Positions 41,270 through 49,630 of a stretch of DNA of 60,055 nt are shown here, in pieces. The notes beneath the pieces were generated by a model. That model had not been told where the DNA came from, did no database searches, and was given only the letters and a program-made list of their open reading frames with translations. A program made the translations under genes and the position numbers. How positions within the stretch are numbered: position 1 is the stretch's first letter; every line of letters starts with the position of its first letter. The stretch is from Streptomyces morookaense (GTDB taxonomy: Bacteria > Actinomycetota > Actinomycetes > Streptomycetales > Streptomycetaceae): positions 1-60,055 of the forward strand of contig NZ_JABBXF010000079.1 of the NCBI RefSeq assembly GCF_013030945.1, in the 5' to 3' direction.

Positions 41270-41973
41270 CCAGCAGCAATCGGTACACCAGGGAACGCCT
41301 GGCAGAAGCGGCCCAGCGATGTTCCGACATGGACGAGGTCATCGCCTTCCTGGCGGTCCGGCCCTACGACAGGCTCTCCCGATACTTGTACGGGCGTTTC
41401 GCCCACTTCGGGATCGACATCTCGCACTTCCGCCACAAGTACCGGAAAAACGGCGCCCGGCCGTCCCCGGACATCCTCCGTGAGGTCGTGAGCGAGTCCC
41501 GCTCCATCGCGCAGGCTCTCCGACGGCTCGGCCAGCCGGACAACCAGTGCCGGCGTGCCCTGCTGCGCCAGTGGATCGCACACGACGGCCTTACGACGGC
41601 CCACTTCCTGGGACAGGCTCATCGGCGAGGCAAGCCTGGCACGACACCACGGAAGCCTCCCGGAGAAGTGCTGGTGAAGCACTCCGGAAAGCACCGCACG
41701 CGCGCCCCCATGCTCCGTCGCGCACTGCGCGAGGTCGGCGTTCCGGACGAGTGCGCAGGCTGCGGGACGGGGCCTTTCTGGCGCGGCAAGCCCATGACGC
41801 TGGAAGTCGACCACCTCAACGGAGACTGGAGCGACGACCGGCGCGAGAATCTCCGGCTCCTCTGCCCCAACTGCCACGCCATCACAGTCACCTGGTGCCG
41901 AGGCGGTAGGCGGCGGGAGAAGGCGCCTGGCACTCCTACAAGCAGGCCCAGTAGTCTGTGCGCGGGGCCGTAG
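41266..41973 (+). CDS. HNH endonuclease, tandem paralogue overlapping a tRNA gene
   Basis: A 235-aa paralogue of the preceding gene with the same plan: two N-terminal repeats (YTRERLAEAAQRCSDMDEV and PDILREVVSESRSIAQALRRLG) and HNH/Zn domain CAGCG, EVDHLNGDWSDD, NLRLLCPNCHA. The catalytic His and Cys pairs are intact. Its TAG stop (41971-41973) lies inside the tRNA gene that starts at 41964. The two HNH genes have diverged strongly outside the motifs, so the duplication is old. Confidence 0.85.
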   Translation: MTSSNRYTRERLAEAAQRCSDMDEVIAFLAVRPYDRLSRYLYGRFAHFGIDISHFRHKYRKNGARPSPDILREVVSESRSIAQALRRLGQPDNQCRRALLRQWIAHDGLTTAHFLGQAHRRGKPGTTPRKPPGEVLVKHSGKHRTRAPMLRRALREVGVPDECAGCGTGPFWRGKPMTLEVDHLNGDWSDDRRENLRLLCPNCHAITVTWCRGGRRREKAPGTPTSRPSSLCAGP

Positions 41974-42038
41974 CCCAATTGGCAGGAGGCACCACTTTTA
42001 GGTAGTGGCCAGTGCGAGTTCGAGTCTCGTCGGCCCCA
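41964..42038 (+). tRNA. Atypical tRNA, anticodon UAG, short variable loop
   Basis: The acceptor stem GGGGCCG/CGGCCCC is perfect, with discriminator A42038. The anticodon stem CCACT/AGTGG encloses TTTAGGT, giving anticodon UAG (41999-42001) with U33 in place. The T arm is GCGAG-TTCGAGT-CTCGT. The D stem has only three good pairs. The variable loop is just five bases, although UAG reads the leucine codon CUA and leucine tRNAs have a long variable arm. CCA is not encoded. Identity is therefore uncertain. Confidence 0.75.
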
Positions 42039-42083
42039 CGGCAAGGGCGTGGCACCGGTAGGTGCCGCGCCCTTTTCACGCCG

Positions 42084-42686
42084 TCAGCCCAGCAGCTCCC
42101 GCACCACCGGCACCAGCCCCCGGAACGCCTCGCCGCGGTGGCTGATCGCGTTCTTCTCGGCCGGGGTCAGTTCGGCGCAGGTGCGCGTCTCCCCGAGCGG
42201 CTGGAGGATCGGGTCGTAGCCGAAGCCGTTCGAGCCGGACGGGGTGTGGCGGAGGGTGCCGCGGAGGCGGCCCTCGACGACGCGTTCGGTGCCGTCGGGG
42301 AGGGCGAGGGCGGCCGCGCAGGCGAAGTGGGCGCCGCGGTGTTCGTCGGCGATGTCGGCGAGCTGGGCCAGCAGGAGGTCGAGGTTGGCCTTGTCGTCGC
42401 CGTGGCGGCCGGCCCAGCGGGCGGAGAAGATGCCGGGGGCGCCGTTGAGGACGTCGACACAAAGGCCGGAGTCGTCGGCGACGGCCGGGTGGCCGGTGGC
42501 CCGGGCCAGGGCGTGGGCCTTGAGGAGGGCGTTCTCGGCGAAGGTGACGCCGGTCTCCTTGACGTCGGGCACCTCGGGATAGGCGTCGGCGCCGACGAGT
42601 TCGACGTCGAGGCCGGCCCCGGCGAGGATCGCGCGGAGCTCGGTGACCTTGTTGGCGTTGCGGGTGGCCAGGATCAGGCGCTGCAC
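42084..42686 (-). CDS. rdgB: RdgB/HAM1-family XTP/dITP pyrophosphatase
   Basis: A 200-aa house-cleaning enzyme that hydrolyses non-canonical purine triphosphates to monophosphates. Blocks: LATRNANKVTELRAIL at the start, ETGVTFAENALLKA, ADDSGLCVDVL, GIFSARWAG, GSNGFGYDPI and SHRGEAFR, all typical. GTG at 42686 is the start. It follows rph by 20 bases in one transcript, the standard actinobacterial order. Confidence 0.95.
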   Translation of the reverse strand: MQRLILATRNANKVTELRAILAGAGLDVELVGADAYPEVPDVKETGVTFAENALLKAHALARATGHPAVADDSGLCVDVLNGAPGIFSARWAGRHGDDKANLDLLLAQLADIADEHRGAHFACAAALALPDGTERVVEGRLRGTLRHTPSGSNGFGYDPILQPLGETRTCAELTPAEKNAISHRGEAFRGLVPVVRELLG

Positions 42687-42706
42687 GGTTCGGGGTCTCC
42701 CGGGTG

Positions 42707-43438
<732 letters not shown>

Positions 43439-43463
43439 GGTGACGAGCCTAACGGCAACACGA

Positions 43464-43499
43464 AGGGCCCCGTTCCGGCCGGTGCCGGTGCGGGGCCCT
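43464..43499 (-). terminator. Terminator after the PTS EIIB gene
   Basis: AGGGCCCCG (43464-43472) pairs with CGGGGCCCT (43491-43499), 9 bp, with further pairing inside. It lies between the EIIB stop and the rph start. Confidence 0.65.
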
Positions 43500-43519
43500 G
43501 CGTGGAGGAGCTCAGTGGC

Positions 43520-43753
43520 TCACATCATGTCCTCGATCTCGGCGGCGATGGGGTCCGCGTCGGTGCCGATGACGACCTGGATGGCGGTGCCCATCTTGAC
43601 GACGCCGTGGGCGCCGGCGGCCTTGAGGGCGGCCTCGTCGACGAGGGAGGCGTCGTTGACCTCGGTGCGGAGGCGGGTGATGCAGCCCTCGACCTCTTCG
43701 ATGTTGTCGATCCCGCCGAGGCCGGCGACGATCTTCTCAGCCTTGCTGGCCAT
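43520..43753 (-). CDS. nagF: N-acetylglucosamine PTS EIIB component (NagF-like)
   Basis: A 77-aa soluble EIIB domain of the glucose/GlcNAc family. The phosphorylated Cys24 is in VEGCITRLR, with GGIDNIEEVE before it. EIIB passes phosphate to sugar bound by the EIIC protein. I use the ATG at 43753, five bases after AGGAG; the GTG at 43759 touches that site. It diverges from the EIIC gene, with a DasR site between them, and is on its own transcript. Confidence 0.9.
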   Translation of the reverse strand: MASKAEKIVAGLGGIDNIEEVEGCITRLRTEVNDASLVDEAALKAAGAHGVVKMGTAIQVVIGTDADPIAAEIEDMM

Positions 43754-43919
43754 GTGCACTCCTGGTTGTCTCGGCCGGGCCCGGACGCTCCCGCCGGCCG
43801 GCTTTCACACGGTAACCCACGTTCAGCCCAGCTACGCGGGCGTTCGTCCGCCATCTGACGAAAGATGGCCACCACCCAGGGCAGTGCGTTCCGGGAGGCC
43901 GTTGCGCACACGCCCGCCG

Positions 43920-43935
43920 AGTGGTCTACACCAGT
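43920..43935. promoter_or_regulatory. DasR-responsive element (dre)
   Basis: AGTGGTCTACACCAGT differs from a perfect TGGTCTAGACCA core at one base. It lies in the divergent space between the EIIB and EIIC genes, 22 bases before the EIIC start. DasR represses such genes until glucosamine-6-phosphate accumulates. Confidence 0.85.
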
Positions 43936-43956
43936 ATGCCAGCCGGGAGGACGCAG

Positions 43957-45279
43957 ATGACCTCGGAAGCCGCGGCGGCCCCCGGGCCGGCCCGACAGCA
44001 TCTGCAATCCCTCTTCCAGGGCCTGCAGAAGATGGGCCGCAGCCTGCAACTGCCCATCGCCGTGCTGCCGGCCGCCGGCATCCTCAACCGGCTCGGCCAG
44101 CCGGATGTGTTCGGCAAGGACGGTCTGGGCTGGACGGACGTCGCCAAGGTGATGGCGGGCGCGGGCGGCGCGCTGCTGGACTCCTCGCTGGGGCTGCCGC
44201 TGCTGTTCGCGGTGGGTGTGGCGATCGGCATGGCGAAGAAGTCGGACGGCTCGACGGCCCTGGCGGCGGTGGCGGGCTTCCTCGTCTACTACGCGGTGCT
44301 GCACCAGTTCCCGGAGGGCTGCCCCGGCGGCGGCCGGTTCACGGGGGCGGGCCTGCTGAACGGTGTGTGTGCCGGGACCACGGGGCCGCCCTCCCCGGCC
44401 ACGTACCAGAATCCGGGCGTCTTCGGCGGCATCGTCATGGGCTATATGACGGCCAAGCTCTGGGAGCGCTACCACCGGGTGCGGCTGGTGGACTGGCTGG
44501 GCTTCTTCAACGGGCGCCGGCTGGTGCCGATCATCATGGCGTTCGTGGCGATCGCCTTCGCGGCGCTGTGCCTGTGGATCTGGCCGCCGGTGGGGCGCGG
44601 CCTGACGAGCTTCAGCAAGTGGCTGGTGGACCTGAGTTCGCTCGGTTCCGGCATCTTCGGCGTGGCCAACCGGGGCCTGCTGGTGATCGGCCTGCACCAG
44701 TTCCTGAACGTCTTCGTGTGGTTCCAGTTCGGCGACTACACCAGGCCGGACGGCACGGTGGTGCACGGCGACATCAACCGCTTCCTGGCGGGCGACCCGA
44801 CGGCCGGGCAGTTCACCTCGGGCTTCTTCCCGATCATGATGTTCGCGCTGCCGGCGGCGGCCCTGGCGATCACGCACTGCGCCCGGCCGGCGCACCGCAA
44901 GGCGGTGGGCGGCATGATGCTCTCGGTGGGCCTGACCTCGCTCGTCACGGGCATCACCGAGCCCATCGAGTACTCCTTCCTCTTCATCGCCCCGCTGCTG
45001 TACGTGGCGCACGCGCTGCTCACCGGTGTCTCGATGGCGGTCACCTGGGACCTGGGCGTCCACGACGGTTTCAGTTTCTCGGCGGGCCTGATCGACTACG
45101 TGATCAACTGGAGCCTGGCGACCCGGCCTTGGCTGATCATTCCGATCGGTCTGTGCTTCGCGGTCGTCTACTACGTGCTCTTCCGGTTCGCGATCACGAA
45201 GTTCGACATCCCGACGCCGGGGCGGGAGCCGGAGGAGGAGGGCGCGGAGGGTTTCGAGGACGCGGCGGTGAAGCCGTAA
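43957..45279 (+). CDS. malX2: PTS EIIC permease, glucose/N-acetylglucosamine family (MalX2-like)
   Basis: A 440-aa membrane permease with about ten helices and no EIIA or EIIB domain. Conserved blocks are MGRSLQLPIAVLPAAGILNRLG, DWLGFFNGRRLVPII, LHQFLNVFVWF, and GITEPIEYSFLFIAPLLY, where the Glu binds sugar. The ATG at 43957 follows GGGAGG by about 6 bases. It is a paralogue of the next gene and lies in the place of malX2 in S. coelicolor; its real substrate is not settled. Confidence 0.85.
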   Translation: MTSEAAAAPGPARQHLQSLFQGLQKMGRSLQLPIAVLPAAGILNRLGQPDVFGKDGLGWTDVAKVMAGAGGALLDSSLGLPLLFAVGVAIGMAKKSDGSTALAAVAGFLVYYAVLHQFPEGCPGGGRFTGAGLLNGVCAGTTGPPSPATYQNPGVFGGIVMGYMTAKLWERYHRVRLVDWLGFFNGRRLVPIIMAFVAIAFAALCLWIWPPVGRGLTSFSKWLVDLSSLGSGIFGVANRGLLVIGLHQFLNVFVWFQFGDYTRPDGTVVHGDINRFLAGDPTAGQFTSGFFPIMMFALPAAALAITHCARPAHRKAVGGMMLSVGLTSLVTGITEPIEYSFLFIAPLLYVAHALLTGVSMAVTWDLGVHDGFSFSAGLIDYVINWSLATRPWLIIPIGLCFAVVYYVLFRFAITKFDIPTPGREPEEEGAEGFEDAAVKP

Positions 45280-45406
45280 GTTCAACGGCCCGTAAGGATC
45301 TTGTAACCCTGCGCCGCCCGGGGGCAACTAGGTTCGGGGGGCGCTGTGCATGTGGTCCAGGCCACCTGGAACCATGGATTCCTTTATGCCCGCTTCACGT
45401 GCTACA

Positions 45407-45439
45407 ACAGGTCTAAACCACTGAGTGGTGTAGACCATA
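45407..45439 (+). promoter_or_regulatory. Two tandem DasR sites (dre) before nagE2
   Basis: ACAGGTCTAAACCACT (45407-45422) and AGTGGTGTAGACCATA (45424-45439) each match the 16-base dre consensus at most positions and are one base apart. The pair lies about 50-80 bases before the nagE2 start. A weaker GTGGTCCAGGCCAC at about 45352-45365 may be a third site. Confidence 0.85.
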
Positions 45440-45488
45440 AGCGGGCCGTCCCCTTCCCCCGAGCGCCCGCCTCACTTGGAGGAATCCG

Positions 45489-46904
45489 ATGAGCAGGCCC
45501 AGGTCGAAGGCGACCAGGAAGCCCTCCGGGCAGCAGAAGAAGCGGCCGGTGCCGGCCCAGAAGAAGAACGGCGGCGCCGCGGCGCCGGCGCAGAAGGCCG
45601 AGACTGCGAAGGCGTCGGCGAGCACCGCGACCGCGGTCGTCGAGAAGCCTGCCGAGAAGCCCGCCAAGGCGGAGAAGAAGGCGACTCCCGCGAAGAAGCT
45701 GGGCAGTGGACTTCTGCAGGGCATGCAGAAGATCGGCCGCAGCCTGCAGCTGCCGGTCGCCGTGCTGCCCGCTGCGGCGATCCTGCTGCGTCTCGGCCAG
45801 GACGACGTCTTCGGCAAGGACGGTCTGCAGTGGGGCAAGGTCGCCACGGTCTTCGCGACCGCAGGTGACGCGGTCTTCGCCAACCTGCCATTGCTGTTCT
45901 GTATCGGCGTTGCCATCGGTTACGCGAAGAAGGCGGACGGCTCGACGGCCCTTGCCGCCCTGGTCGGCTTTCTCGTCTACAAGAACGTGCTGACGGCGTT
46001 CCCGGCCGACGGCACGATCACTGCGGCCCTTCCCAAGGGCAAGCCACAGGACCCGGGTGTCCTCGGTGGCATCCTGGTCGGTCTGGTGAGCGCCATCGTC
46101 TGGCAGCGCTTCCACCGAACCAAGCTCGTCGACTGGCTCGGCTTCTTCAACGGCCGCCGTCTGGTGCCCATCCTGATGGCCTTCATCGGCGTGCTCTTCG
46201 GTGTCTTCTTCGGCCTCGCCTGGCAGCCCATCGGTGACGCCCTCACTTCCTTCAGCGACTGGCTCGTGGGGCTGGGTTCCGCAGGCGCCGGCATCTACGG
46301 CGTGTTCAACCGCGGTCTGATCCCGGTGGGCATGCACCAGTTCCTGAACACCTTCTTCCAGCAGCAGGTCGGCAGCTTCACGGACTCCGCGGGCCAGGTC
46401 TGGCACGGCGAGATTCCGCGCTTCTTCCACGGTGACCCGTCGGCGGGCCAGTTCATGTCGGGCTTCTTCCCCGTCATGATGTTCGGCCTCCCTGCCGCCG
46501 CCATCGCCATCGCGCACTCCGCCCGCCCCGAGCGCCGTAAGGCCGTCCTGGGCATGATGATCTCGCTCGCGCTGACCTCGTTCGTCACCGGTGTGACCGA
46601 GCCGATCGAGTTCACCTTCCTCTTCATCGCCCCGCTGCTGTATGCGGTGCACGCGGTCCTCACCGGTATCTCCATGGCGGTCACCTGGAGCCTGGGTGTC
46701 CACGACGGCTTCGGCTTCTCCGCCGGACTCATCGACTACCTGCTCAACTGGAGCAAGGCCACCAACCCGGTGCTGATCATTCCGATCGGCCTCGCGTTCG
46801 CCGCGGTCTACTACGTCGTCTTCCGCTTCGCGATCACGAAGTTCAACCTCCCTACCCCGGGCCGTGAGCCCGAGGAGGAGATCGAGGACGTCACGAAGGC
46901 CTGA
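45489..46904 (+). CDS. nagE2: N-acetylglucosamine PTS EIIC permease (NagE2)
   Basis: A 471-aa permease that imports and phosphorylates GlcNAc with EIIB. A 70-residue Lys/Ala-rich cytoplasmic extension (KKRPVPAQKKNGG, AEKPAKAEKKATP) precedes the core, which closely matches its upstream paralogue (IGRSLQLPVAVLPAAAILLRLG, VTEPIEFTFLFIAPLLYAVHAV). The ATG has GGAGGAA upstream. Tandem dre sites place it in the DasR regulon, which links chitin-derived GlcNAc to development. A strong terminator follows. Confidence 0.92.
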   Translation: MSRPRSKATRKPSGQQKKRPVPAQKKNGGAAAPAQKAETAKASASTATAVVEKPAEKPAKAEKKATPAKKLGSGLLQGMQKIGRSLQLPVAVLPAAAILLRLGQDDVFGKDGLQWGKVATVFATAGDAVFANLPLLFCIGVAIGYAKKADGSTALAALVGFLVYKNVLTAFPADGTITAALPKGKPQDPGVLGGILVGLVSAIVWQRFHRTKLVDWLGFFNGRRLVPILMAFIGVLFGVFFGLAWQPIGDALTSFSDWLVGLGSAGAGIYGVFNRGLIPVGMHQFLNTFFQQQVGSFTDSAGQVWHGEIPRFFHGDPSAGQFMSGFFPVMMFGLPAAAIAIAHSARPERRKAVLGMMISLALTSFVTGVTEPIEFTFLFIAPLLYAVHAVLTGISMAVTWSLGVHDGFGFSAGLIDYLLNWSKATNPVLIIPIGLAFAAVYYVVFRFAITKFNLPTPGREPEEEIEDVTKA

Positions 46905-46920
46905 GCCTGTCGGCGACTCG

Positions 46921-46958
46921 GAAAGGCCCCGGAACCGCTGTCGGTTCCGGGGCCTTTC
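46921..46958. terminator. Strong two-way terminator
   Basis: A perfect 17-bp stem (46921-46937 with 46942-46958) encloses CTGT. It lies between the nagE2 stop and the stop of the facing MBL gene and can serve both. Confidence 0.9.
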
Positions 46959-46960
46959 CC

Positions 46961-47725
46961 TTACGGGGCGCCCTGCACCTCGTACACCGCCCCCGCCTGC
47001 GCCAGTTCCGCCGGACCGTCGTAGACGGATCTCGCGTCGCGCAGGTTCGTCAACGGGTCGGTCCACGGCGGGATGTGGGTGAGGACGAGGCGGCCGACGC
47101 CCGCGCGGGCCGCGCATTCGCCGGCCTCCAGGCCGGTGAGGTGGAGGTCGGGGATGTCCTCCTTGCCGTGCGTGAACGAGGCCTCGCACAGCAGCAGTCC
47201 GGCGCCGGCGGAGAGTTCGTCCAGGGCCGCGCAGGGGCCGGTGTCGCCGGAGTAGACCAGGGACGCCCCGTTGTGCTCGACGCGGAAGGCGTAGGCCTCG
47301 ACGGGGTGGCGGACCCGGGCCGTACGGACCGTCAGGGGGCCGAGGGTGAAGGTGCCGGGGCGCAGGGTGCGGAAGTCGAAGACCTCGCTCATACAGGCCT
47401 CGTCGGGCACGTCGCCGTAGGCCGTGACCAGCCGTTGTTCGGTGCCCTGCGGGCCGTGGACGGGGATCGGGCGGGCGCGGCCGCCGTCGTGGCGGTAGTA
47501 GCGGGCGACGAAGTAGCCGCACATGTCGATGCAGTGGTCGGGGTGGAGGTGCGAGAGAAGCACGGCGTCGAGGTCGTAGAGACCGATGTGGCGCTGGAGC
47601 TCGCCGAGGGCGCCGTTGCCCATGTCGAGCAGCAGCCGGTAGCCGTCGGCCTCGACGAGGTAGCTCGAACAGGCCGATTCCGTGGACGGGAACGACCCCG
47701 AGCATCCGACGACGGTGAGCTTCAT
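46961..47725 (-). CDS. MBL-fold metallo-hydrolase
   Basis: A 254-aa metallo-beta-lactamase-fold enzyme of the RNase Z/phosphodiesterase-like group. The zinc motif SHLHPDH (His59, His61, Asp63, His64) is complete, as are YSGDTGPC and TGLEAGECAARAGVGRLVLTHIPP. Substrate unknown; cyclic nucleotide or phosphodiester cleavage is likely. The ATG at 47725 has GGAGG about 11 bases upstream. The conserved place between PTS and cysM genes fits other streptomycetes. Confidence 0.85.
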   Translation of the reverse strand: MKLTVVGCSGSFPSTESACSSYLVEADGYRLLLDMGNGALGELQRHIGLYDLDAVLLSHLHPDHCIDMCGYFVARYYRHDGGRARPIPVHGPQGTEQRLVTAYGDVPDEACMSEVFDFRTLRPGTFTLGPLTVRTARVRHPVEAYAFRVEHNGASLVYSGDTGPCAALDELSAGAGLLLCEASFTHGKEDIPDLHLTGLEAGECAARAGVGRLVLTHIPPWTDPLTNLRDARSVYDGPAELAQAGAVYEVQGAP

Positions 47726-47872
47726 ACGGGCCTGAACCTCCGTGGGCCGGTGACGGGGGGCCATGCGGTGCGTCGAGCGTAAGGCGGGAGCGGTGCGGTG
47801 GCTCCACGGCGGCGGGGTGGTGTGGCTGGAATCACCAGGACGGCCGTCCGGCACGGCGCCCGGTGCACCGAA

Positions 47873-47908
47873 GGCCCCGCCGCGCTGCAGAAGGGCGCGG
47901 GCGGGGCC
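47873..47908 (-). terminator. Terminator after the 68-aa gene
   Basis: GGCCCCGCC (47873-47881) pairs with GGCGGGGCC (47900-47908), with extra GCGC pairing inside. It lies after the stop of the small gene at 47930. The rest of 47726-47872 shows no gene that I can support. Confidence 0.65.
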
Positions 47909-47929
47909 ACGGGGCGGAGAAGGCTGCGG

Positions 47930-48136
47930 CTACAGGGGCTTGTGCTGTTCGGCGCGGTCCAGCGTGTCCATGAAGCGCTGGAAGCGCTCGGCCGACTCCT
48001 TGCTGCCGGCCGTCACCGTGAACACCTCGGGCGACATGAAGGCCGCGAGCCGTTCACGCGTTTCAGGGGCGAGCGCATCCCACGCTGCCCGGTCCAGCCG
48101 TGACTGCGCCGCAGTTTCCGCACTGCCAGTTTCCAT
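47930..48136 (-). CDS. Small hypothetical protein (68 aa)
   Basis: A 68-aa soluble, helical protein (SRLDRAAWDALAPETRERL, AERFQRFMDTLDRAEQ). The ATG at 48136 has GAGG about 10 bases upstream, and a terminator follows. I recognise no family. Codon usage has the strong third-position GC of real genes here. Confidence 0.55.
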   Translation of the reverse strand: METGSAETAAQSRLDRAAWDALAPETRERLAAFMSPEVFTVTAGSKESAERFQRFMDTLDRAEQHKPL

Positions 48137-48275
48137 TGTTGAGTTGCCTCGTGTCCGAAGATCCACATGCGGGACAGGTCATGTGCGTCTCCTACGTGAT
48201 GATGTCAGCCGCCTGCCAACATCGGTAGTAGCAGCTCACCCGTGCACAGTTCTGTTTTTTACCGACCGGATCGGA

Positions 48276-49226
48276 CTAGGCCCACAGCTGGCCGTGCAGG
48301 GCGGCCACCGCCTCCTCGGTCGTCGCAGCCGTGTAGACGCCGGTGGAGAGGTACTTCCAGCCGCCGTCGGCCACGACGAAGACGATGTCCGCCCGTTCCC
48401 CTGCGCGGACGGCCTTGCGGGCGACGCCGAGGGCCGCGTGCAGCACGGCGCCGGTCGAAACGCCCGCGAAGATGCCTTCCTCGGCGAGGAGTTCGCGGGT
48501 GCGGCGCACCGCGTCCTCGGAGCCGACGGAGAAGCGCGTGGTGAGAACGGAGGCGTCGTAGAGCTCGGGGACGAAGCCCTCGTCGAGGTTGCGGAGCCCG
48601 TAGACCAGGTCGTCGTAGCGCGGTTCGGCGGCGACGATCTGCACGCCGGGGACGTGCTCGCGCAGATAGCGGCCGACGCCCATGAGGGTGCCGGTGGTGC
48701 CGAGCCCGGCCACGAAGTGGGTGATCTCCGGGAGGTCGGCGAGGATTTCGGGACCCGTCGTGGCGTAGTGGGCGCCGGCGTTGTCGGGGTTGCCGTACTG
48801 GTAGAGCATCACCCAGTCCGGGTGCTGCGCGGCGAGCTCCTTGGCCACGCGCACGGCCGTGTTGGAGCCCCCGGCGGCGGGCGAGGGGATGATCTCGGCG
48901 CCCCACATGGCGAGCAGCTGGCGCCGCTCCTCGCTGGTGTTCTCCGGCATCACGCACACCATGCGGTAGCCCTTGAGCCTGGCGGCCATGGCGAGGGAGA
49001 TGCCGGTGTTGCCGGAGGTGGGTTCGAGGATGGTGCAGCCGGGGGTGAGCCGGCCGGCCTTCTCGGCCTGCTCGATCATGTGCAGCGCGGGGCGGTCCTT
49101 GACGGAGCCGGTGGGGTTGCGGTCCTCCAGCTTCGCCCAGATCCGCACGGACGCCGAGGGGGACAGCCGGGGCAGCCCGACGAGCGGGGTGTTGCCGACG
49201 GCCGCCAGGGGGCTCTCGTAGCGCAT
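48276..49226 (-). CDS. cysM: Cysteine synthase CysM (CysO-dependent)
   Basis: A 316-aa PLP enzyme. The cofactor Lys43 is in GSVKDRPAL, the phosphate loop is GLGTTGTLMGVG, and EPTSGNTGISLA binds the substrate. The C-terminal flexible tail fits the mycobacterial CysM that takes sulfur from a protein thiocarboxylate (CysO) and O-phosphoserine, not free sulfide. The cysO and mec genes directly upstream confirm this route. It gives oxidation-resistant cysteine synthesis. The ATG at 49226 is 11 bases after the cysO stop. Confidence 0.92.
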   Translation of the reverse strand: MRYESPLAAVGNTPLVGLPRLSPSASVRIWAKLEDRNPTGSVKDRPALHMIEQAEKAGRLTPGCTILEPTSGNTGISLAMAARLKGYRMVCVMPENTSEERRQLLAMWGAEIIPSPAAGGSNTAVRVAKELAAQHPDWVMLYQYGNPDNAGAHYATTGPEILADLPEITHFVAGLGTTGTLMGVGRYLREHVPGVQIVAAEPRYDDLVYGLRNLDEGFVPELYDASVLTTRFSVGSEDAVRRTRELLAEEGIFAGVSTGAVLHAALGVARKAVRAGERADIVFVVADGGWKYLSTGVYTAATTEEAVAALHGQLWA

Positions 49227-49237
49227 GGGGGCGCCGC

Positions 49238-49519
49238 TCAGACCATTCCGCCGGCGACCGCCGGGAGGATGGTGACGCTGTCGCCGTCGCCGAGCGCGGT
49301 GGCGAGGCCGTCCAGGAAGCGGACGTCCTCGTCGTTGAGGTAGACGTTCACGAAGCGGCGCAGTGCACCCGACTCGTCGACCAGGCGCTCGCGGATGCCC
49401 GCATGCCGGCTGTCGAGGTCCTTGAACAGCTCGTCGAGCGTGGCACCGCCGCCCTCGACGGCCTTGGCGCCGTCGGTGTACGTGCGGAGGATGGTCGGAA
49501 TACGGACCTCGATGGCCAT
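49238..49519 (-). CDS. cysO: Sulfur-carrier protein CysO (MoaD/ThiS fold) with a GGMV tail
   Basis: A 93-aa beta-grasp carrier. The body matches mycobacterial CysO (IPTILR, RFVNVYLNDEDVRF, ATALGDGDSVTILPAVAGG). In M. tuberculosis the protein ends at GG, the site that is activated to a thiocarboxylate. Here two more residues, Met-Val, follow, so the gene encodes a blocked precursor. The neighbouring JAMM protease could remove them. The ATG at 49519 has AGGAG 7 bases upstream. Confidence 0.92.
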   Translation of the reverse strand: MAIEVRIPTILRTYTDGAKAVEGGGATLDELFKDLDSRHAGIRERLVDESGALRRFVNVYLNDEDVRFLDGLATALGDGDSVTILPAVAGGMV

Positions 49520-49630
49520 GGCGGTGCTCCTGTCGGAGTGCTGGAGTGCTGGGGTGGGGCACGTGGGGCGATCGTATCGACACCGTGTGCGTCCGCCGGA
49601 AGCATGTACCGGCATCCGGACACAACGGTC

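Noticed and set aside
40592..41973. Restriction-modification system
   Set aside because: There is no methyltransferase nearby, and the PrmC-like gene is 20 kb away and modifies protein. The HNH plan fits homing-type nucleases better.
41964..42038. Amber-suppressor tRNA
   Set aside because: The anticodon is UAG, which reads CUA. An amber suppressor needs CUA in the anticodon.
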